Positions 26,118 through 35,273 of a stretch of DNA of 64,000 nucleotides are shown here, in pieces (within the stretch, counting starts at the first letter, position 1; the number at the start of each line of letters is the position of its first letter). Both the position numbers and the translations under genes were made by a program. Source of the DNA: Sphingobacterium cellulitidis. Its GTDB lineage: Bacteria > Bacteroidota > Bacteroidia > Sphingobacteriales > Sphingobacteriaceae. The stretch lies in assembly GCA_002245855.1 (NCBI GenBank), contig NOUX01000001.1, forward strand, positions 62,001 through 126,000. The letters run 5' to 3'. Below the pieces are notes generated by a model that had not been told where the DNA came from, searched no databases, and saw only the letters and a list, made by a program, of their open reading frames with translations.

Positions 26118-27431
26118 TTATTCTTCGTCCTCGTCGTTTGCAGTTTCGACAAGATCAAGTTTTACAAATACAATATTTTGCTGTGTTTTTTTGATAATGG
26201 TAAATCTATAACCAAGTTCTTCAGTACTGTCGCCTACATCAGGGATTTTCTCAAATAAATGAGAAACCAATCCAGCTACAGTATCGTAATCAGAACTTTC
26301 TGGTAATTCTAAAGGAAGATATCCATTGGCATCATGCACACTAGCACCTGCGTCTACCATAAACTCCGTTTCAGAGATTTGCTCAACAACTGGTGTTTCT
26401 TCATCATACTCATCCTGGATCTCTCCGACTAACTCTTCTACAATATCCTCCAAGGTCACCATCCCTGCCGTTCCACCAAATTCATCAAGCACAAATGCGA
26501 TCTGAATTCTCTTTTGTTGGAACTCAGTCATTAAGTCATTGATTTTTTTCGTTTCCGGGATAAAGTAAGGCTTACGCATGATATTCTTAAGAACAACTTC
26601 CTTTCCTTTAACTAATAAAGGAAGGATATCCTTCGTATGGACAACACCGATAATTTGGTCAATATTATCATCATAAATAGGAATACGTGAGTACCCTTCT
26701 TCAGTCACAGTATTGATAAAATCTTCAGCAGAATCGTCTTTATCGACCGCTACGATCTTGGTTCTAGGAACCATGATATTCTTAACAATCCGCTCATTGA
26801 AATCGAATACATTCTTGATCAATTCATGTTCTGCATTGTTCAATGCACCACTTTCTTTACCTTTCTCAAGAAGGTATTGTAATTCTTCAGAAGAGTGGCT
26901 GGCTTCATGCGCACTTACTTGAATTCCGATTAATCTTAAAAGGAAATTTGCAAAGCCATTCAAACACCAGATTATAGGTCTGAAGATGTAATAGAAAAAT
27001 TGAAGGGGAAGCGCCACTTTCATTGTAGTAGCCACGGGTTTTTGGATCGCAATAGATTTAGGTGCTAATTCACCAAAAACAATATGTAAGAAGGTAATGA
27101 TACTAAATGCAAGGACGTGTCCTAAATTAGTAGCTAATTTACCAGTAAGTTCAATGCTGAAAACTCCGAAGATCTGATGCACAATTTTGGTCATCACGGC
27201 TTCACCCACCCAACCAAGTGCTAGGGAAGCCAGGGTGATACCTAATTGAGTCGCTGCGAGGTAGCCATCCAAATGTTCAGTAATATTTTTAGCCATTTTG
27301 GCTACATTACCTCCGGATTTAGCTTGCAGCTCTATTTGAGAGGCTCGGACTTTAACAATAGCGAATTCAGCTGCAACGAAAAAACCATTTGCAAGCACTA
27401 AAAAGATAGTCCAAAAAATATCAATTGCCAT
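26118..27431 (-). CDS. CorC/HlyC-family membrane protein (CNNM, CBS pair)
   Basis: This 437-residue protein has an N-terminal CNNM/DUF21 membrane domain (about 1-200, with [20 protein letters not shown] and [15 protein letters not shown]), two CBS domains (about 210-335, with [19 protein letters not shown] and [25 protein letters not shown]) and a CorC_HlyC transporter-associated domain (about 345-425). Relatives are linked to Mg/Co efflux; the old name hemolysin is misleading. The Bacteroidota gliding protein GldE has the same architecture, but nothing here identifies it as that. Its ATG overlaps the end of the exported-type pyrophosphatase gene by 11 bp. Confidence 0.88.
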   Translation of the reverse strand: MAIDIFWTIFLVLANGFFVAAEFAIVKVRASQIELQAKSGGNVAKMAKNITEHLDGYLAATQLGITLASLALGWVGEAVMTKIVHQIFGVFSIELTGKLATNLGHVLAFSIITFLHIVFGELAPKSIAIQKPVATTMKVALPLQFFYYIFRPIIWCLNGFANFLLRLIGIQVSAHEASHSSEELQYLLEKGKESGALNNAEHELIKNVFDFNERIVKNIMVPRTKIVAVDKDDSAEDFINTVTEEGYSRIPIYDDNIDQIIGVVHTKDILPLLVKGKEVVLKNIMRKPYFIPETKKINDLMTEFQQKRIQIAFVLDEFGGTAGMVTLEDIVEELVGEIQDEYDEETPVVEQISETEFMVDAGASVHDANGYLPLELPESSDYDTVAGLVSHLFEKIPDVGDSTEELGYRFTIIKKTQQNIVFVKLDLVETANDEDEE

Positions 27432-28038
27432 GATTTAGGTTTTTATTAGCGAATTCTTTCTTGTACAATTCTAAACTCTCTAATATAACATTTTGAGCGA
27501 TAGCTCGATTACTTAATTTATTAATAATAACTTTTTTTCCTTCAAGGTTTTTATACTCTTGAAAGAAGTTCACGATTTCTTTCATGGTATGGGGAGGGAG
27601 TTCGGAGATATCGTTGATATAATTTACGGCCATATCATTTTTAGCTACGGCAATAATTTTATCATCTTGATCTCCAGAATCGGTCATGCTCATCACACCA
27701 ATGACCTTAGCATCTACTAGGGATGCAGGAACAAGATCCACTGAACATAGCACAAGTATGTCCAGTGGATCTTTGTCGCCACAGTAACTTTGTGGAATAA
27801 AACCATAATTAGCAGGATAGACCATTGAAGAATGTAAAACTCTATCCAACTTAATCATTCCGGAAGCCTTGTCAATTTCATATTTCCCTCTGGATCCTTT
27901 TGGGATTTCAATGACTGCAGTTACAGTATTTGGAACATCTTTCCCAGGGGAAACTTGATGCCAAGGGTGCTGTTCTTGTCCTAGCCCAATAAGACTGGAA
28001 AACATTAAGAACAGGGACAATAAAATTGAGAGGTCCAT
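27421..28038 (-). CDS. Inorganic pyrophosphatase paralogue with N-terminal signal-like segment
   Basis: This 205-residue family I pyrophosphatase has an extra hydrophobic N-terminus (residues 3-19) before [14 protein letters not shown], where the catalytic domain starts. The active-site set is intact: [42 protein letters not shown] and FFQEYK. The hydrophobic segment suggests export or membrane tethering, so pyrophosphate may be split in the periplasm. It lacks Lys/Arg before the hydrophobic stretch, which weakens the signal-peptide call; an in-frame stop just upstream rules out a longer start. It sits 8 bp after the cytosolic-type copy, as a tandem duplicate. Confidence 0.85.
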   Translation of the reverse strand: MDLSILLSLFLMFSSLIGLGQEQHPWHQVSPGKDVPNTVTAVIEIPKGSRGKYEIDKASGMIKLDRVLHSSMVYPANYGFIPQSYCGDKDPLDILVLCSVDLVPASLVDAKVIGVMSMTDSGDQDDKIIAVAKNDMAVNYINDISELPPHTMKEIVNFFQEYKNLEGKKVIINKLSNRAIAQNVILESLELYKKEFANKNLNHGN

Positions 28039-28046
28039 GAAAATGG

Positions 28047-28589
28047 TTACTTAGTCCTAATTTCTTTATTGTAAAGTTCAACACTTTCCATGATGATATT
28101 TTGGGCATAAGCGCGGCCATAAAGATTTTCGATGGTCACATTTTTGCCTTCAAGTGCTTTATAATCTTGGAAGAAGCGAACGATTTCCTTCATTGTATGA
28201 GGAGGTAATTCAGATAAGTCGTTGATGTAATTTACGGACATATCGTGTTTAGCTACAGCAATGATTTTATCATCTTGTTCACCATTATCAATCATGTGCA
28301 TAACACCGACAACTTTGGCTTCGATCATACACATTGGGTAAACATCAACTGAACATAAAACCAAGATATCCAAAGGGTCTTTATCGTCGCAATAAGTTTG
28401 AGGAATGAATCCGTAGTTTGCAGGATACATTACAGAAGAGAACAAAACGCGGTCTAATTTAATCAAACCACTGTCTTTGTCGATTTCGTATTTCGCTTTA
28501 GAACCTTTAGGAATTTCGATAATGGCATTTACGGAGTTAGGCAAGTCCTCACCAGGAGACACTTGATGCCAAGGATGTTGTGTACTCAT
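28047..28589 (-). CDS. ppa: Inorganic pyrophosphatase, cytosolic type
   Basis: This 180-residue family I soluble pyrophosphatase hydrolyses PPi to two phosphates and drives biosynthetic reactions forward. The active-site residues are in place: Glu25, KYEID (33-37), Arg47, YPANYGFIP (55-63), D-x-D-x-x-D at 69-74 and the Asp-rich [11 protein letters not shown]. The N-terminus has no signal. It lies 7 bp after the DedA gene and 8 bp before its signal-bearing paralogue. Confidence 0.94.
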   Translation of the reverse strand: MSTQHPWHQVSPGEDLPNSVNAIIEIPKGSKAKYEIDKDSGLIKLDRVLFSSVMYPANYGFIPQTYCDDKDPLDILVLCSVDVYPMCMIEAKVVGVMHMIDNGEQDDKIIAVAKHDMSVNYINDLSELPPHTMKEIVRFFQDYKALEGKNVTIENLYGRAYAQNIIMESVELYNKEIRTK

Positions 28590-28596
28590 TAAATAA

Positions 28597-29253
28597 TTAC
28601 TGTTTGTTTATTTCGTTTTTCGTTTTTCTATTTTTCAACCACTTTTTAAGTAGTGCAATTGCAATTGGAAGGAATGCTATGACGATTAGACCGACGATGA
28701 TATATTCAACATAGTCAATAATCCAAGGGAATTTAACGCCCAAATAGTATCCAGTTAGTGTTAACAAAGACACCCATAATAATGCTCCCAAGATGTTATA
28801 AAGGACGAACTTCCTGAAGTTCAGCTGTACAACACCTGCAAATATCGGTGCAAATGTACGAATTATGGGTACAAATCGTCCAATTATTAATGCAGTTCCG
28901 CCATATTTCTGGAAAAACTCTTCCGCCATGATGACATATTTGCGTTTAAAAAGGATGGAATCCTTTCGTTTAAACAGCATTGGACCCGTTCGATGACCAA
29001 ACCAATAGCCTGCGAAGTTACCGAGTATTCCGGCGGCTAATATCCCGAAATAAAGTGTAACAATATCTACATCTATTTTATGAAGGGCACAGAAAAGACC
29101 TGCTAAAAATAGCAAATAATCTCCTGGAAGGAAGAATCCAAAGAAGAGACCGGTTTCGGCAAAAACGATAAGACAAACGATGTAGAACCCACCGTGACTT
29201 AAAAGATATTCAGCATCTAGCAATTGTTGAAAAGACAACAAGTATTCTTGCAT
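28597..29253 (-). CDS. DedA-family membrane protein
   Basis: This 218-residue polytopic protein has FAETGLFFGFFLPGDYLLFLAG (about 31-52) and FGHRTGPMLFKRKDS, then the second re-entrant block KYGGTALIIGRFVPIIRTFAPIFAGVVQLNFRKFV (about 116-150; named by its GRFxPxxRTxxPxxAG core), all DedA/VTT hallmarks. DedA proteins are flippases or lipid-recycling transporters, for example of undecaprenyl phosphate or phosphatidylethanolamine. It is co-transcribed between the HIT gene and the two pyrophosphatase genes; a flippase for a polyprenyl phosphate next to PPi hydrolysis would make sense but is inference. Confidence 0.92.
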   Translation of the reverse strand: MQEYLLSFQQLLDAEYLLSHGGFYIVCLIVFAETGLFFGFFLPGDYLLFLAGLFCALHKIDVDIVTLYFGILAAGILGNFAGYWFGHRTGPMLFKRKDSILFKRKYVIMAEEFFQKYGGTALIIGRFVPIIRTFAPIFAGVVQLNFRKFVLYNILGALLWVSLLTLTGYYLGVKFPWIIDYVEYIIVGLIVIAFLPIAIALLKKWLKNRKTKNEINKQ

Positions 29254-29280
29254 AGTTAAGTATATTTCCCGCTAATGAAA

Positions 29281-29694
29281 TTAAGCTGGGTTTGTTATTG
29301 TTGAGATTGCTTCACGAATATTGTCTGCAATAGTATTCATTGTTTCCTCTGAAAGTTTCAACTTTGGTTTTTCAAAGTTCATGTCATGGACATGATTTAA
29401 AGGCATCAAGTGAATATGAGCGTGGGCAACTTCTAAACCTACTACAGCTACACCGACTTTTTTACATGGATAAGCTTGTTTGATTCCTTGCGCTACGATT
29501 TTAGCGAAAACCCACATTCCCATATATTCTTCGTCATTAATATCAAAGATATAGTCTGTTTCTTTTTTGGGAATTACTAGGACATGTCCTTCTGTTAGTG
29601 GATTTACATCTAAAAAAGCTAAGTAATCATTGCTCTCGGCAACTTTATAGGCAGGAATTTCTCCTGCAACGATTTTAGCGAATATGGTTGACAT
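29281..29694 (-). CDS. HIT-family nucleotide hydrolase
   Basis: This 137-residue histidine-triad protein begins with the family opening (TIFAKIVAGEIPAYKVAESND) and has the catalytic triad EVAHAHIHLMPLNH (about 100-113). HIT (HINT) enzymes split nucleoside phosphoramidates such as AMP-lysine and adenylated by-products. It is the first gene of the run HIT-DedA-ppa-ppa2-corC-rsmE. A TATCTTTG box lies 27 bp upstream of its ATG. Confidence 0.93.
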   Translation of the reverse strand: MSTIFAKIVAGEIPAYKVAESNDYLAFLDVNPLTEGHVLVIPKKETDYIFDINDEEYMGMWVFAKIVAQGIKQAYPCKKVGVAVVGLEVAHAHIHLMPLNHVHDMNFEKPKLKLSEETMNTIADNIREAISTITNPA

Positions 29695-29720
29695 AAACTA
29701 TAGTTCAATTTCGTGAGAAA

Positions 29721-29728
29721 CAAAGATA
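29721..29728 (-). promoter_or_regulatory. -7 element of the HIT-to-rsmE operon
   Basis: On the minus strand this is TATCTTTG, a perfect TAnnTTTG box, placing the start point about 20 nt before the HIT ATG. No -33 TTTG stands at 19 nt. Confidence 0.5.
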
Positions 29729-29901
29729 ATAATTTTGTGCAGATATGAACAGGAAATAGCCCCCATAACAGCGTAAGATTTAACTTGAATGTGACATTTA
29801 ATGATTTCTTAATACTAAAAACAGACAATTATTGGCAAATTCTTAATTTTTCCTGAAATCCTAACACCTTTATGATCAGACGTAAGCCATTGAAAATCCC
29901 T

Positions 29902-29934
29902 AAAAACAAAAAAAGCCCCTCGATTGAGGGGCTC
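29902..29934 (-). terminator. Terminator of greA
   Basis: AGCCCCTC/GAGGGGCT (29914-29921 and 29926-29933) with loop GATT is followed on the minus strand by a T-rich run. Between the greA stop and this stem there is a second hairpin, GTGCGGT/ACCGCAC (29951-29957 and 29966-29972), flanked by AAGATAA/TTATCTT. Confidence 0.9.
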
Positions 29935-29987
29935 ATAAATTTTAAGATAAGTGCGGTTATGGCATACCGCACATAACCTATATATCG

Positions 29988-30461
29988 TTATCTTGAAATC
30001 TCCAAAACTTCTAACTCCAGCTGTCCTGCAGGAACGTCAACCGTCGCGATATCGCCAACCTGAAGTCCTAAAAGACCCTGGGCAATCGGTGATTTAACCG
30101 AGATCTTTCCTGCTTTTAAATCAGCCTCAGTCTCCGACACCAATTGATAGGACATCACTGCTCCGTTCTTCTTGTTCTTTATCTTCACATATGATAATGC
30201 CAATACTTTGGAAGTATCTAGGTTTGATTCATCAATGATTCTTGCAGATGCCAATACTTCTTCTAATTTCGCAATCTTCGCTTCATGTAGCCCTTGAGCT
30301 TCTTTCGCGGCATCATATTCTGCATTCTCAGAAAGGTCACCTTTATCTCTCGCTTCAGCAATCGCTTTAGCAATGTTTGAACGACCTTCTGTTTTTAGGT
30401 ATTGTAGCTCTTCTCTTAGCTTTGTTAGACCTTCTTCTGTGTAATAAGTTACTTCTGCCAT
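29988..30461 (-). CDS. greA: Transcript cleavage factor GreA
   Basis: This 157-residue protein has an N-terminal coiled coil (about 1-75, tip with DKGDLSENAEYDAAKEAQ, where the acidic Asp/Glu pair reaches the polymerase active site) and a C-terminal FKBP-like domain ending in VPAGQLELEVLEI. GreA rescues backtracked RNA polymerase by stimulating transcript cleavage. It is a single gene with its own terminator. Confidence 0.96.
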   Translation of the reverse strand: MAEVTYYTEEGLTKLREELQYLKTEGRSNIAKAIAEARDKGDLSENAEYDAAKEAQGLHEAKIAKLEEVLASARIIDESNLDTSKVLALSYVKIKNKKNGAVMSYQLVSETEADLKAGKISVKSPIAQGLLGLQVGDIATVDVPAGQLELEVLEISR

Positions 30462-30510
30462 AATATTAACCTTTTACCCTCTTTTTATAGTTTTCTAATT
30501 TTTTAATAAA

Positions 30511-30560
30511 CAAAAAAAAGACAAGACCACACTATCCACTAATAGGACAACATGGTCTTG
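30511..30560 (-). terminator. Terminator of the response-regulator operon
   Basis: CAAGACCA (30522-30529) pairs with TGGTCTTG (30553-30560), with partial inner pairing, followed on the minus strand by a T-run (30511-30519). Confidence 0.8.
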
Positions 30561-30604
30561 CTCTTCTGACGAAGTTATATAATTTAATTCAATAAACCAA
30601 ATTT

Positions 30605-31312
30605 CTAACTTACATCTTCATTCTCTTCATTGATGAATCTATACCCCAATCCTCTAACCGTTTGTAAGTAGTAAGGTTTATCTGGATTGGTCTCAATTTT
30701 CTTTCTTAAACGCACCACGTGCATGTCTAATGTACGGGTATTTACATTTGAACTATAACCCCAAACGACCTCCATTAATTCCTCACGAGTAATATCGCGA
30801 CCTTTATTCTGAAGGAAGTGCAATAAAATTCGGTTTTCAAGGATGGTAAGCTCGATTTTCTTGCCATCACGTACTAAGGAGTGTACATTCGGATGGTGTT
30901 CGGTATCACCAAAGTGATACACTTCATTTTGTGTTTTAGGCACAAAGAAACGAACCTTATTCTCAATCATGGCCACTAACACATCCATATTGAATGGCTT
31001 GGTGATATAATCAGTTACACCATAGCTGTATGCATCAATTTTATCGATGTCTTGAGATTTTGCGGTCATCATAATGATGATGTTTTCAAACCCAGATTTT
31101 CTTACTGATTCACATACATCTATCCCTTCCTTTCCTGGCAGCATCCAATCCAATAGAACGATATCAGGTTTTTGATCCAGAATTATTTTTTCTGCTTCTA
31201 AACCGTCACTGCATTGAATCACTTGAAAATTCTCGGTTTGCAGACGGTGACTAACCAAAAACCTTAGGTTATCATCATCTTCTACAACGGCAATAGTTAT
31301 ATCTTTATTCAT
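30605..31312 (-). CDS. OmpR/PhoB-family response regulator
   Basis: This 235-residue regulator has a receiver domain (1-120; acidic pocket EDDDN at 11-15, phospho-acceptor Asp55 in LLDWMLPG, Thr in MMTAKSQD, Lys in ITKPF) and a winged-helix output domain (about 135-228, with LTILENRILLHFLQNKGRDITREELM, RTLDMHVVRLRKKIE and TVRGLGYRF). It resembles Bacteroides RprY. It starts 13 bp after the sensor kinase stop, so the two form a pair. Targets cannot be read from sequence; RprY-like regulators act in envelope stress. Confidence 0.93.
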   Translation of the reverse strand: MNKDITIAVVEDDDNLRFLVSHRLQTENFQVIQCSDGLEAEKIILDQKPDIVLLDWMLPGKEGIDVCESVRKSGFENIIIMMTAKSQDIDKIDAYSYGVTDYITKPFNMDVLVAMIENKVRFFVPKTQNEVYHFGDTEHHPNVHSLVRDGKKIELTILENRILLHFLQNKGRDITREELMEVVWGYSSNVNTRTLDMHVVRLRKKIETNPDKPYYLQTVRGLGYRFINEENEDVS

Positions 31313-31325
31313 AGTATTCTAAACA

Positions 31326-32990
31326 TTATTTGGGAAAGCTTAAAGTAAAAGTCGTCCCTTCACCCTCTTCACTGCTCACTTTAATCTCGCCCCCCATAAA
31401 TTCGGTAATCTCTTTACAAAATGCTAATCCGAGCCCTACACTTCCACCCTGATTAAATTGATTCTTTACTCGATAGAATTTCTTAAATATATTCTTTAGT
31501 TCATTTTTGTTAATCCCAATCCCCTTATCACTAAATTTCATAATGAAGTGTTTTTTGGATTGTTGAACACTAATATCAATAAATTTTCTCGAAACTTCGG
31601 AATATTTATAAGCATTATCTATTAAATTCTGGAACACGGAATTCAATAAAACCGGATCAGTATGCATTTTACTATCCACATCAATATGATGGGTCAAGTT
31701 TAAATCCGGATACTTAATTCGTGTAGCCTCAAATACTTCCTCGCAAAAACTGTTCAAATCAATGTATTCTCCCTTGAATTTTAACGATTTATTTTCTATC
31801 TGCGTGAAAGACAAGAGTTTATTCATTAAATTATTTAGCTTATCCGCCTCCTGATCTAAGATCTTCCCATACATCGCCCGCTCTTGGTCACTAATCTTTT
31901 CCGCACTTCTAATATTATTTCCCGCAATCTTAATCACACTTACCGGTGTTTTAAACTCATGAGTAAGGTTGTTTATAAAATCATATTGCAACTGAAATAA
32001 CCTACTGTTTATTGAAATATTCCTATAAATTAAATAAATAATTAACAATAAAATTAAATATAAAAGTGAAACTCCCAACACTACAGGAAAAAATCTTCTA
32101 TTTATTTCTCCTCTCAAAAAATGTTCCGAGGAATCAAACTGCAATTTATAATCCGACAAAGCCCCTGGCAAAGGCATATCCGTTGATAAATAAGCCTTTT
32201 CCTCCATCACATTAGGATCCGCAACAGCCTTTATCCTAATACTTTCAAATAGTCGTTGTTGATTATTGACAATTTTAATTTTTTGAGGATTGACCTTATA
32301 AACGAATAAATCCTGGTCAAATGCTACAGGTGTGGTGACAGAAGTAGTATCATCCATCAAAGATTTATAGGCACGAAGCGTATTTACTCGTGGAATATTT
32401 AAATAAGTTATCTTTCCAGGTACAGTATTATAAAATATTCTATAAATATCATTTTCACTTAAAGAGGTAGAATCGTCCAGGACGTCCAGGAAATTCACCA
32501 TCTTAATCGCCATATTATTGAAATCATCCGAATTTAATCGGTTCTCCATCCCCGAAATACTCTCTTTGACCAATTTATTTTCTTTATCCAACTTATATGA
32601 AAAAATAGATCTTGGATAAATAAATAGATTTTGAAGCCTCACTCCTCTTACGGCAGCATTTTGATTCGTGAATAGAACATCATAAAAAATGATTTCATCC
32701 ACAAAAGGATTCTTCCTCAGAACATTCTCTGAATAATTGATAGCATGCGTAGAATCCAAATAACCTTGGTAATTGGAAACTTCAGAAATATCATTGTTAA
32801 AGAAACTGTTGAAGGGTTTTAAGGTCGCATCGAAGACATCGACTTTACGGTTGTAGAATTCGGATTCCACAAAATTCGACATCATGGTCCTAGCCAAAAA
32901 AACTGAAATGATATACAAAACAGTCAAAAAGGCTAAAAAGGCTATTAATAAACCGATGTTTTTTCTGTATTTACTAGCTCTCTTTACCAT
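31326..32990 (-). CDS. Membrane sensor histidine kinase
   Basis: This 554-residue kinase has two membrane spans (about 12-33 and 302-323) bounding a periplasmic domain of about 265 residues that matches no family I know. Inside follow the HisKA helix with phospho-acceptor His in LTHEFKTPVSVIK (about 343) and an HATPase domain with NLIDNAYKYS (N box), DKGIGI (G1) and GLGLAFCKEI (G2). The organisation resembles RprX. It lies 6 bp after the S9-like lipoprotein gene and 13 bp before the regulator, so all three are probably one transcript. Confidence 0.92.
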   Translation of the reverse strand: MVKRASKYRKNIGLLIAFLAFLTVLYIISVFLARTMMSNFVESEFYNRKVDVFDATLKPFNSFFNNDISEVSNYQGYLDSTHAINYSENVLRKNPFVDEIIFYDVLFTNQNAAVRGVRLQNLFIYPRSIFSYKLDKENKLVKESISGMENRLNSDDFNNMAIKMVNFLDVLDDSTSLSENDIYRIFYNTVPGKITYLNIPRVNTLRAYKSLMDDTTSVTTPVAFDQDLFVYKVNPQKIKIVNNQQRLFESIRIKAVADPNVMEEKAYLSTDMPLPGALSDYKLQFDSSEHFLRGEINRRFFPVVLGVSLLYLILLLIIYLIYRNISINSRLFQLQYDFINNLTHEFKTPVSVIKIAGNNIRSAEKISDQERAMYGKILDQEADKLNNLMNKLLSFTQIENKSLKFKGEYIDLNSFCEEVFEATRIKYPDLNLTHHIDVDSKMHTDPVLLNSVFQNLIDNAYKYSEVSRKFIDISVQQSKKHFIMKFSDKGIGINKNELKNIFKKFYRVKNQFNQGGSVGLGLAFCKEITEFMGGEIKVSSEEGEGTTFTLSFPK

Positions 32991-32996
32991 AATGGT

Positions 32997-34883
32997 CTAC
33001 TTCAGGTATCCGGCAAGAAATTTTTCAATCTCCTGGTAATATTGCACAATATTCTCTTCATTTCTAAAACGCTTACCTTCCTCCTTCTTGAAGATATATC
33101 GTACAGGTATCTCATTGCTCTTCAATTTACCAACAAATTGATTAGCATCCGTCACTGAGCTATATTTATCTTTTCCTCCTTGGAAAAATAATACGGGAAT
33201 ACGCACTTTATCAGCATGAAATATTGGGGAAATAGCTTGGAAAAGCTCTGGTTCTGTTTCCGGGTTCCCAATGATTCTATAAAACAATTGCACATAGTGC
33301 TTTAAGTGCGGCGGGATTTCTCTAAAATAGGTAAATAGATTACTATAACCTGAAGAGGAAATGGCGCATTTATAGAGAGACGGATTAAAGGCCGCTGCAT
33401 AAAGCGCTGAATAACCACCAAAACCTGTCCCCATAATTGCGATCTTCTCTTTATCAGCAATCCCTTGGTGAATCAGCCAGGCCACTCCATCCGTGATGTC
33501 CGATTGAATCTTGCCACCCCATTCCTTAAACCCTGCGGTCCAGAATTCTTTACCATAACCTGTGGAGCCACGATAATTGACCTGAAAAACAGCATAACCT
33601 CGGTTAGCCAAAAACTGCACCTCTGGATCAAATCCCCATTCAGACCTCCGATTTGGACCATCATGAACCAAAACGACTACCGGACTATTCTTCCGTTTAT
33701 GCTTCGGATAAGTAATATAGGCATGAATGGTTTTATTATCACGTGAAAGAAATTCGACTTCCTCCATCTGATTGAATTCCATCCCTTTCAACTTCGGATT
33801 CTCCTCATTTAACAATTGTAGATCATCCTTTTCCTTATTGTAATAATAGGTTTCCCCCGGGTGAACATCACTATACACCCTCACGATGAACCCGTTTAAA
33901 CTTTTATCACTATCCAAAAAGCCTATTTCAGACTTTTCAAATTTCTTTTTCAGTTTTTTGTAAACCTCTTTATAGGTTTCATTGAAGATGTTTTTCTTGT
34001 ATTTATCAATGAAAGAAGTGGCATAAAGCATTTCCTGCAGATTCGCAGAATATCCTTCAGCTCCTAGATCACCTGATTCATTCTCATAGATATTTCTAAC
34101 TTCTTTTCCCTTTTCCACATCAAATTCAACCAAGGCTAATTTATCCCGTTCCTGATTAGATAAGGCATAGACATTTTTCTGAGAATTCTTTACAAAGCCT
34201 AACGGAATAAACACCGTTTCAAAATCATTTTTCATGACCTCCTTGAAAGGCTGGTTTTCTGCATTTCGATATAGAATGGACTCCTGAACACTATCGCTGG
34301 TCAATGCCATCCTTACTACTGCATCTGGCGCACCAATCCAACTCACGACATTTCCAGGGTTACGATGTACCAATTCTGGCTTTTTCCCATTAAGATATAT
34401 TCTATAGAGATCAAAAAGGGAAGAATCACGCAAATTCATACTTGCCAAAATACTACTGTCTTTCTCAATGATTGGATAAACCCAGCGTAACTTGGATTTC
34501 TTCGGTTCAAACAATGCCTGACGTTTTTCGGTACGCACATTGATTTGAAACATTCTTAAACTATCTGTTGGGGATTGTGTATTAGAGAAGATTATCTTAT
34601 CATTATTCAGCCAAAAGAAACTTTGGACATTGAGGTTGATCTGATAAGTGAGTTGTTTTGAAGAATCCGGCTCTATTAAGTCCAGAATAAAGATATTTTT
34701 ACAATGATCATGTACGCCTAAGTAAGCAACTTTACTCCCATCAGGAGACAGTCTAAAAGAGGTTCTTTCAGGTTTTACAAAAAAATCCTCAATAGGGACA
34801 CGTACATGTGCAGCCTGCTCTTGTTTACATGACGATAAAGCAATCAACATAAGTAGAACAGAGAACAAGTAATTAATATTCAT
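32997..34883 (-). CDS. S9 prolyl-oligopeptidase-like lipoprotein, probably inactive
   Basis: This 628-residue lipoprotein (signal ending in ALSSC, Cys19) has an N-terminal beta-propeller (about 40-370) and a C-terminal alpha/beta-hydrolase domain (about 380-625; SPVVVLVHDGPNRR, FQVNYRGSTGYGKEFW). In active S9 enzymes the nucleophile lies in G-x-S-x-G-G; here it is GTGFGGY, so Ser is Gly487. The catalytic His, normally in EGHGF, is replaced (EGKRF, Lys604). Asp572 in GGKDKYSS remains. It is thus probably a pseudo-peptidase that still binds peptide. Being the first gene of an operon with a kinase and a regulator, it may serve as their periplasmic partner; that is inference. Confidence 0.85.
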   Translation of the reverse strand: MNINYLFSVLLMLIALSSCKQEQAAHVRVPIEDFFVKPERTSFRLSPDGSKVAYLGVHDHCKNIFILDLIEPDSSKQLTYQINLNVQSFFWLNNDKIIFSNTQSPTDSLRMFQINVRTEKRQALFEPKKSKLRWVYPIIEKDSSILASMNLRDSSLFDLYRIYLNGKKPELVHRNPGNVVSWIGAPDAVVRMALTSDSVQESILYRNAENQPFKEVMKNDFETVFIPLGFVKNSQKNVYALSNQERDKLALVEFDVEKGKEVRNIYENESGDLGAEGYSANLQEMLYATSFIDKYKKNIFNETYKEVYKKLKKKFEKSEIGFLDSDKSLNGFIVRVYSDVHPGETYYYNKEKDDLQLLNEENPKLKGMEFNQMEEVEFLSRDNKTIHAYITYPKHKRKNSPVVVLVHDGPNRRSEWGFDPEVQFLANRGYAVFQVNYRGSTGYGKEFWTAGFKEWGGKIQSDITDGVAWLIHQGIADKEKIAIMGTGFGGYSALYAAAFNPSLYKCAISSSGYSNLFTYFREIPPHLKHYVQLFYRIIGNPETEPELFQAISPIFHADKVRIPVLFFQGGKDKYSSVTDANQFVGKLKSNEIPVRYIFKKEEGKRFRNEENIVQYYQEIEKFLAGYLK

Positions 34884-34979
34884 TCTATTTTTTTAGACTC
34901 TAATCAAATATTATAAAAAAATACCGTAAAGTTCCTTTTGCAACCTTAATTTTACAGCATTAAAAAAGTTTAAATAATT

Positions 34980-35273
34980 ATGTTTTTATACAACGTATCC
35001 ATCATCATAGAAGATTCTGTACATCAAGAATTAATCAATTGGACGAAAGGGTTATTAAATGAAAACCCTGACTATACCATTAAATTATTAAAAATGCTGC
35101 ATTCTCCACACGAAGGACAAACGTATTGCCTTCAAACTATTTTGAATAGTGAAGAAGAAATTGAGATGATTAAAGAACAGGTTATTCAGAAACTCCAGGA
35201 CTATATTAGCACACATCATGTTGAAAAAGCATTCCTTTTTGACAGCATCATGCAATATATCCCTCATAATTAA
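34980..35273 (+). CDS. DUF4286-family small protein
   Basis: This 97-residue cytosolic protein fits the Bacteroidota DUF4286 pattern: MFLYNVSIIIEDSVHQELINWTK at the start (a ferredoxin-like beta-alpha opening), then EGQTYCLQTILNSEEE and a C-terminal VEKAFLFDSIMQYI. The function is unknown. It is a single gene, convergent with the DUF983 gene, and their stop codons share TTAA. Confidence 0.75.
   Translation: MFLYNVSIIIEDSVHQELINWTKGLLNENPDYTIKLLKMLHSPHEGQTYCLQTILNSEEEIEMIKEQVIQKLQDYISTHHVEKAFLFDSIMQYIPHN

Noticed and set aside
27421..28589. Assembly duplication as the cause of the tandem pyrophosphatases
   Set aside because: The two sequences differ at many positions, including the N-terminus and tail, so they are true paralogues.
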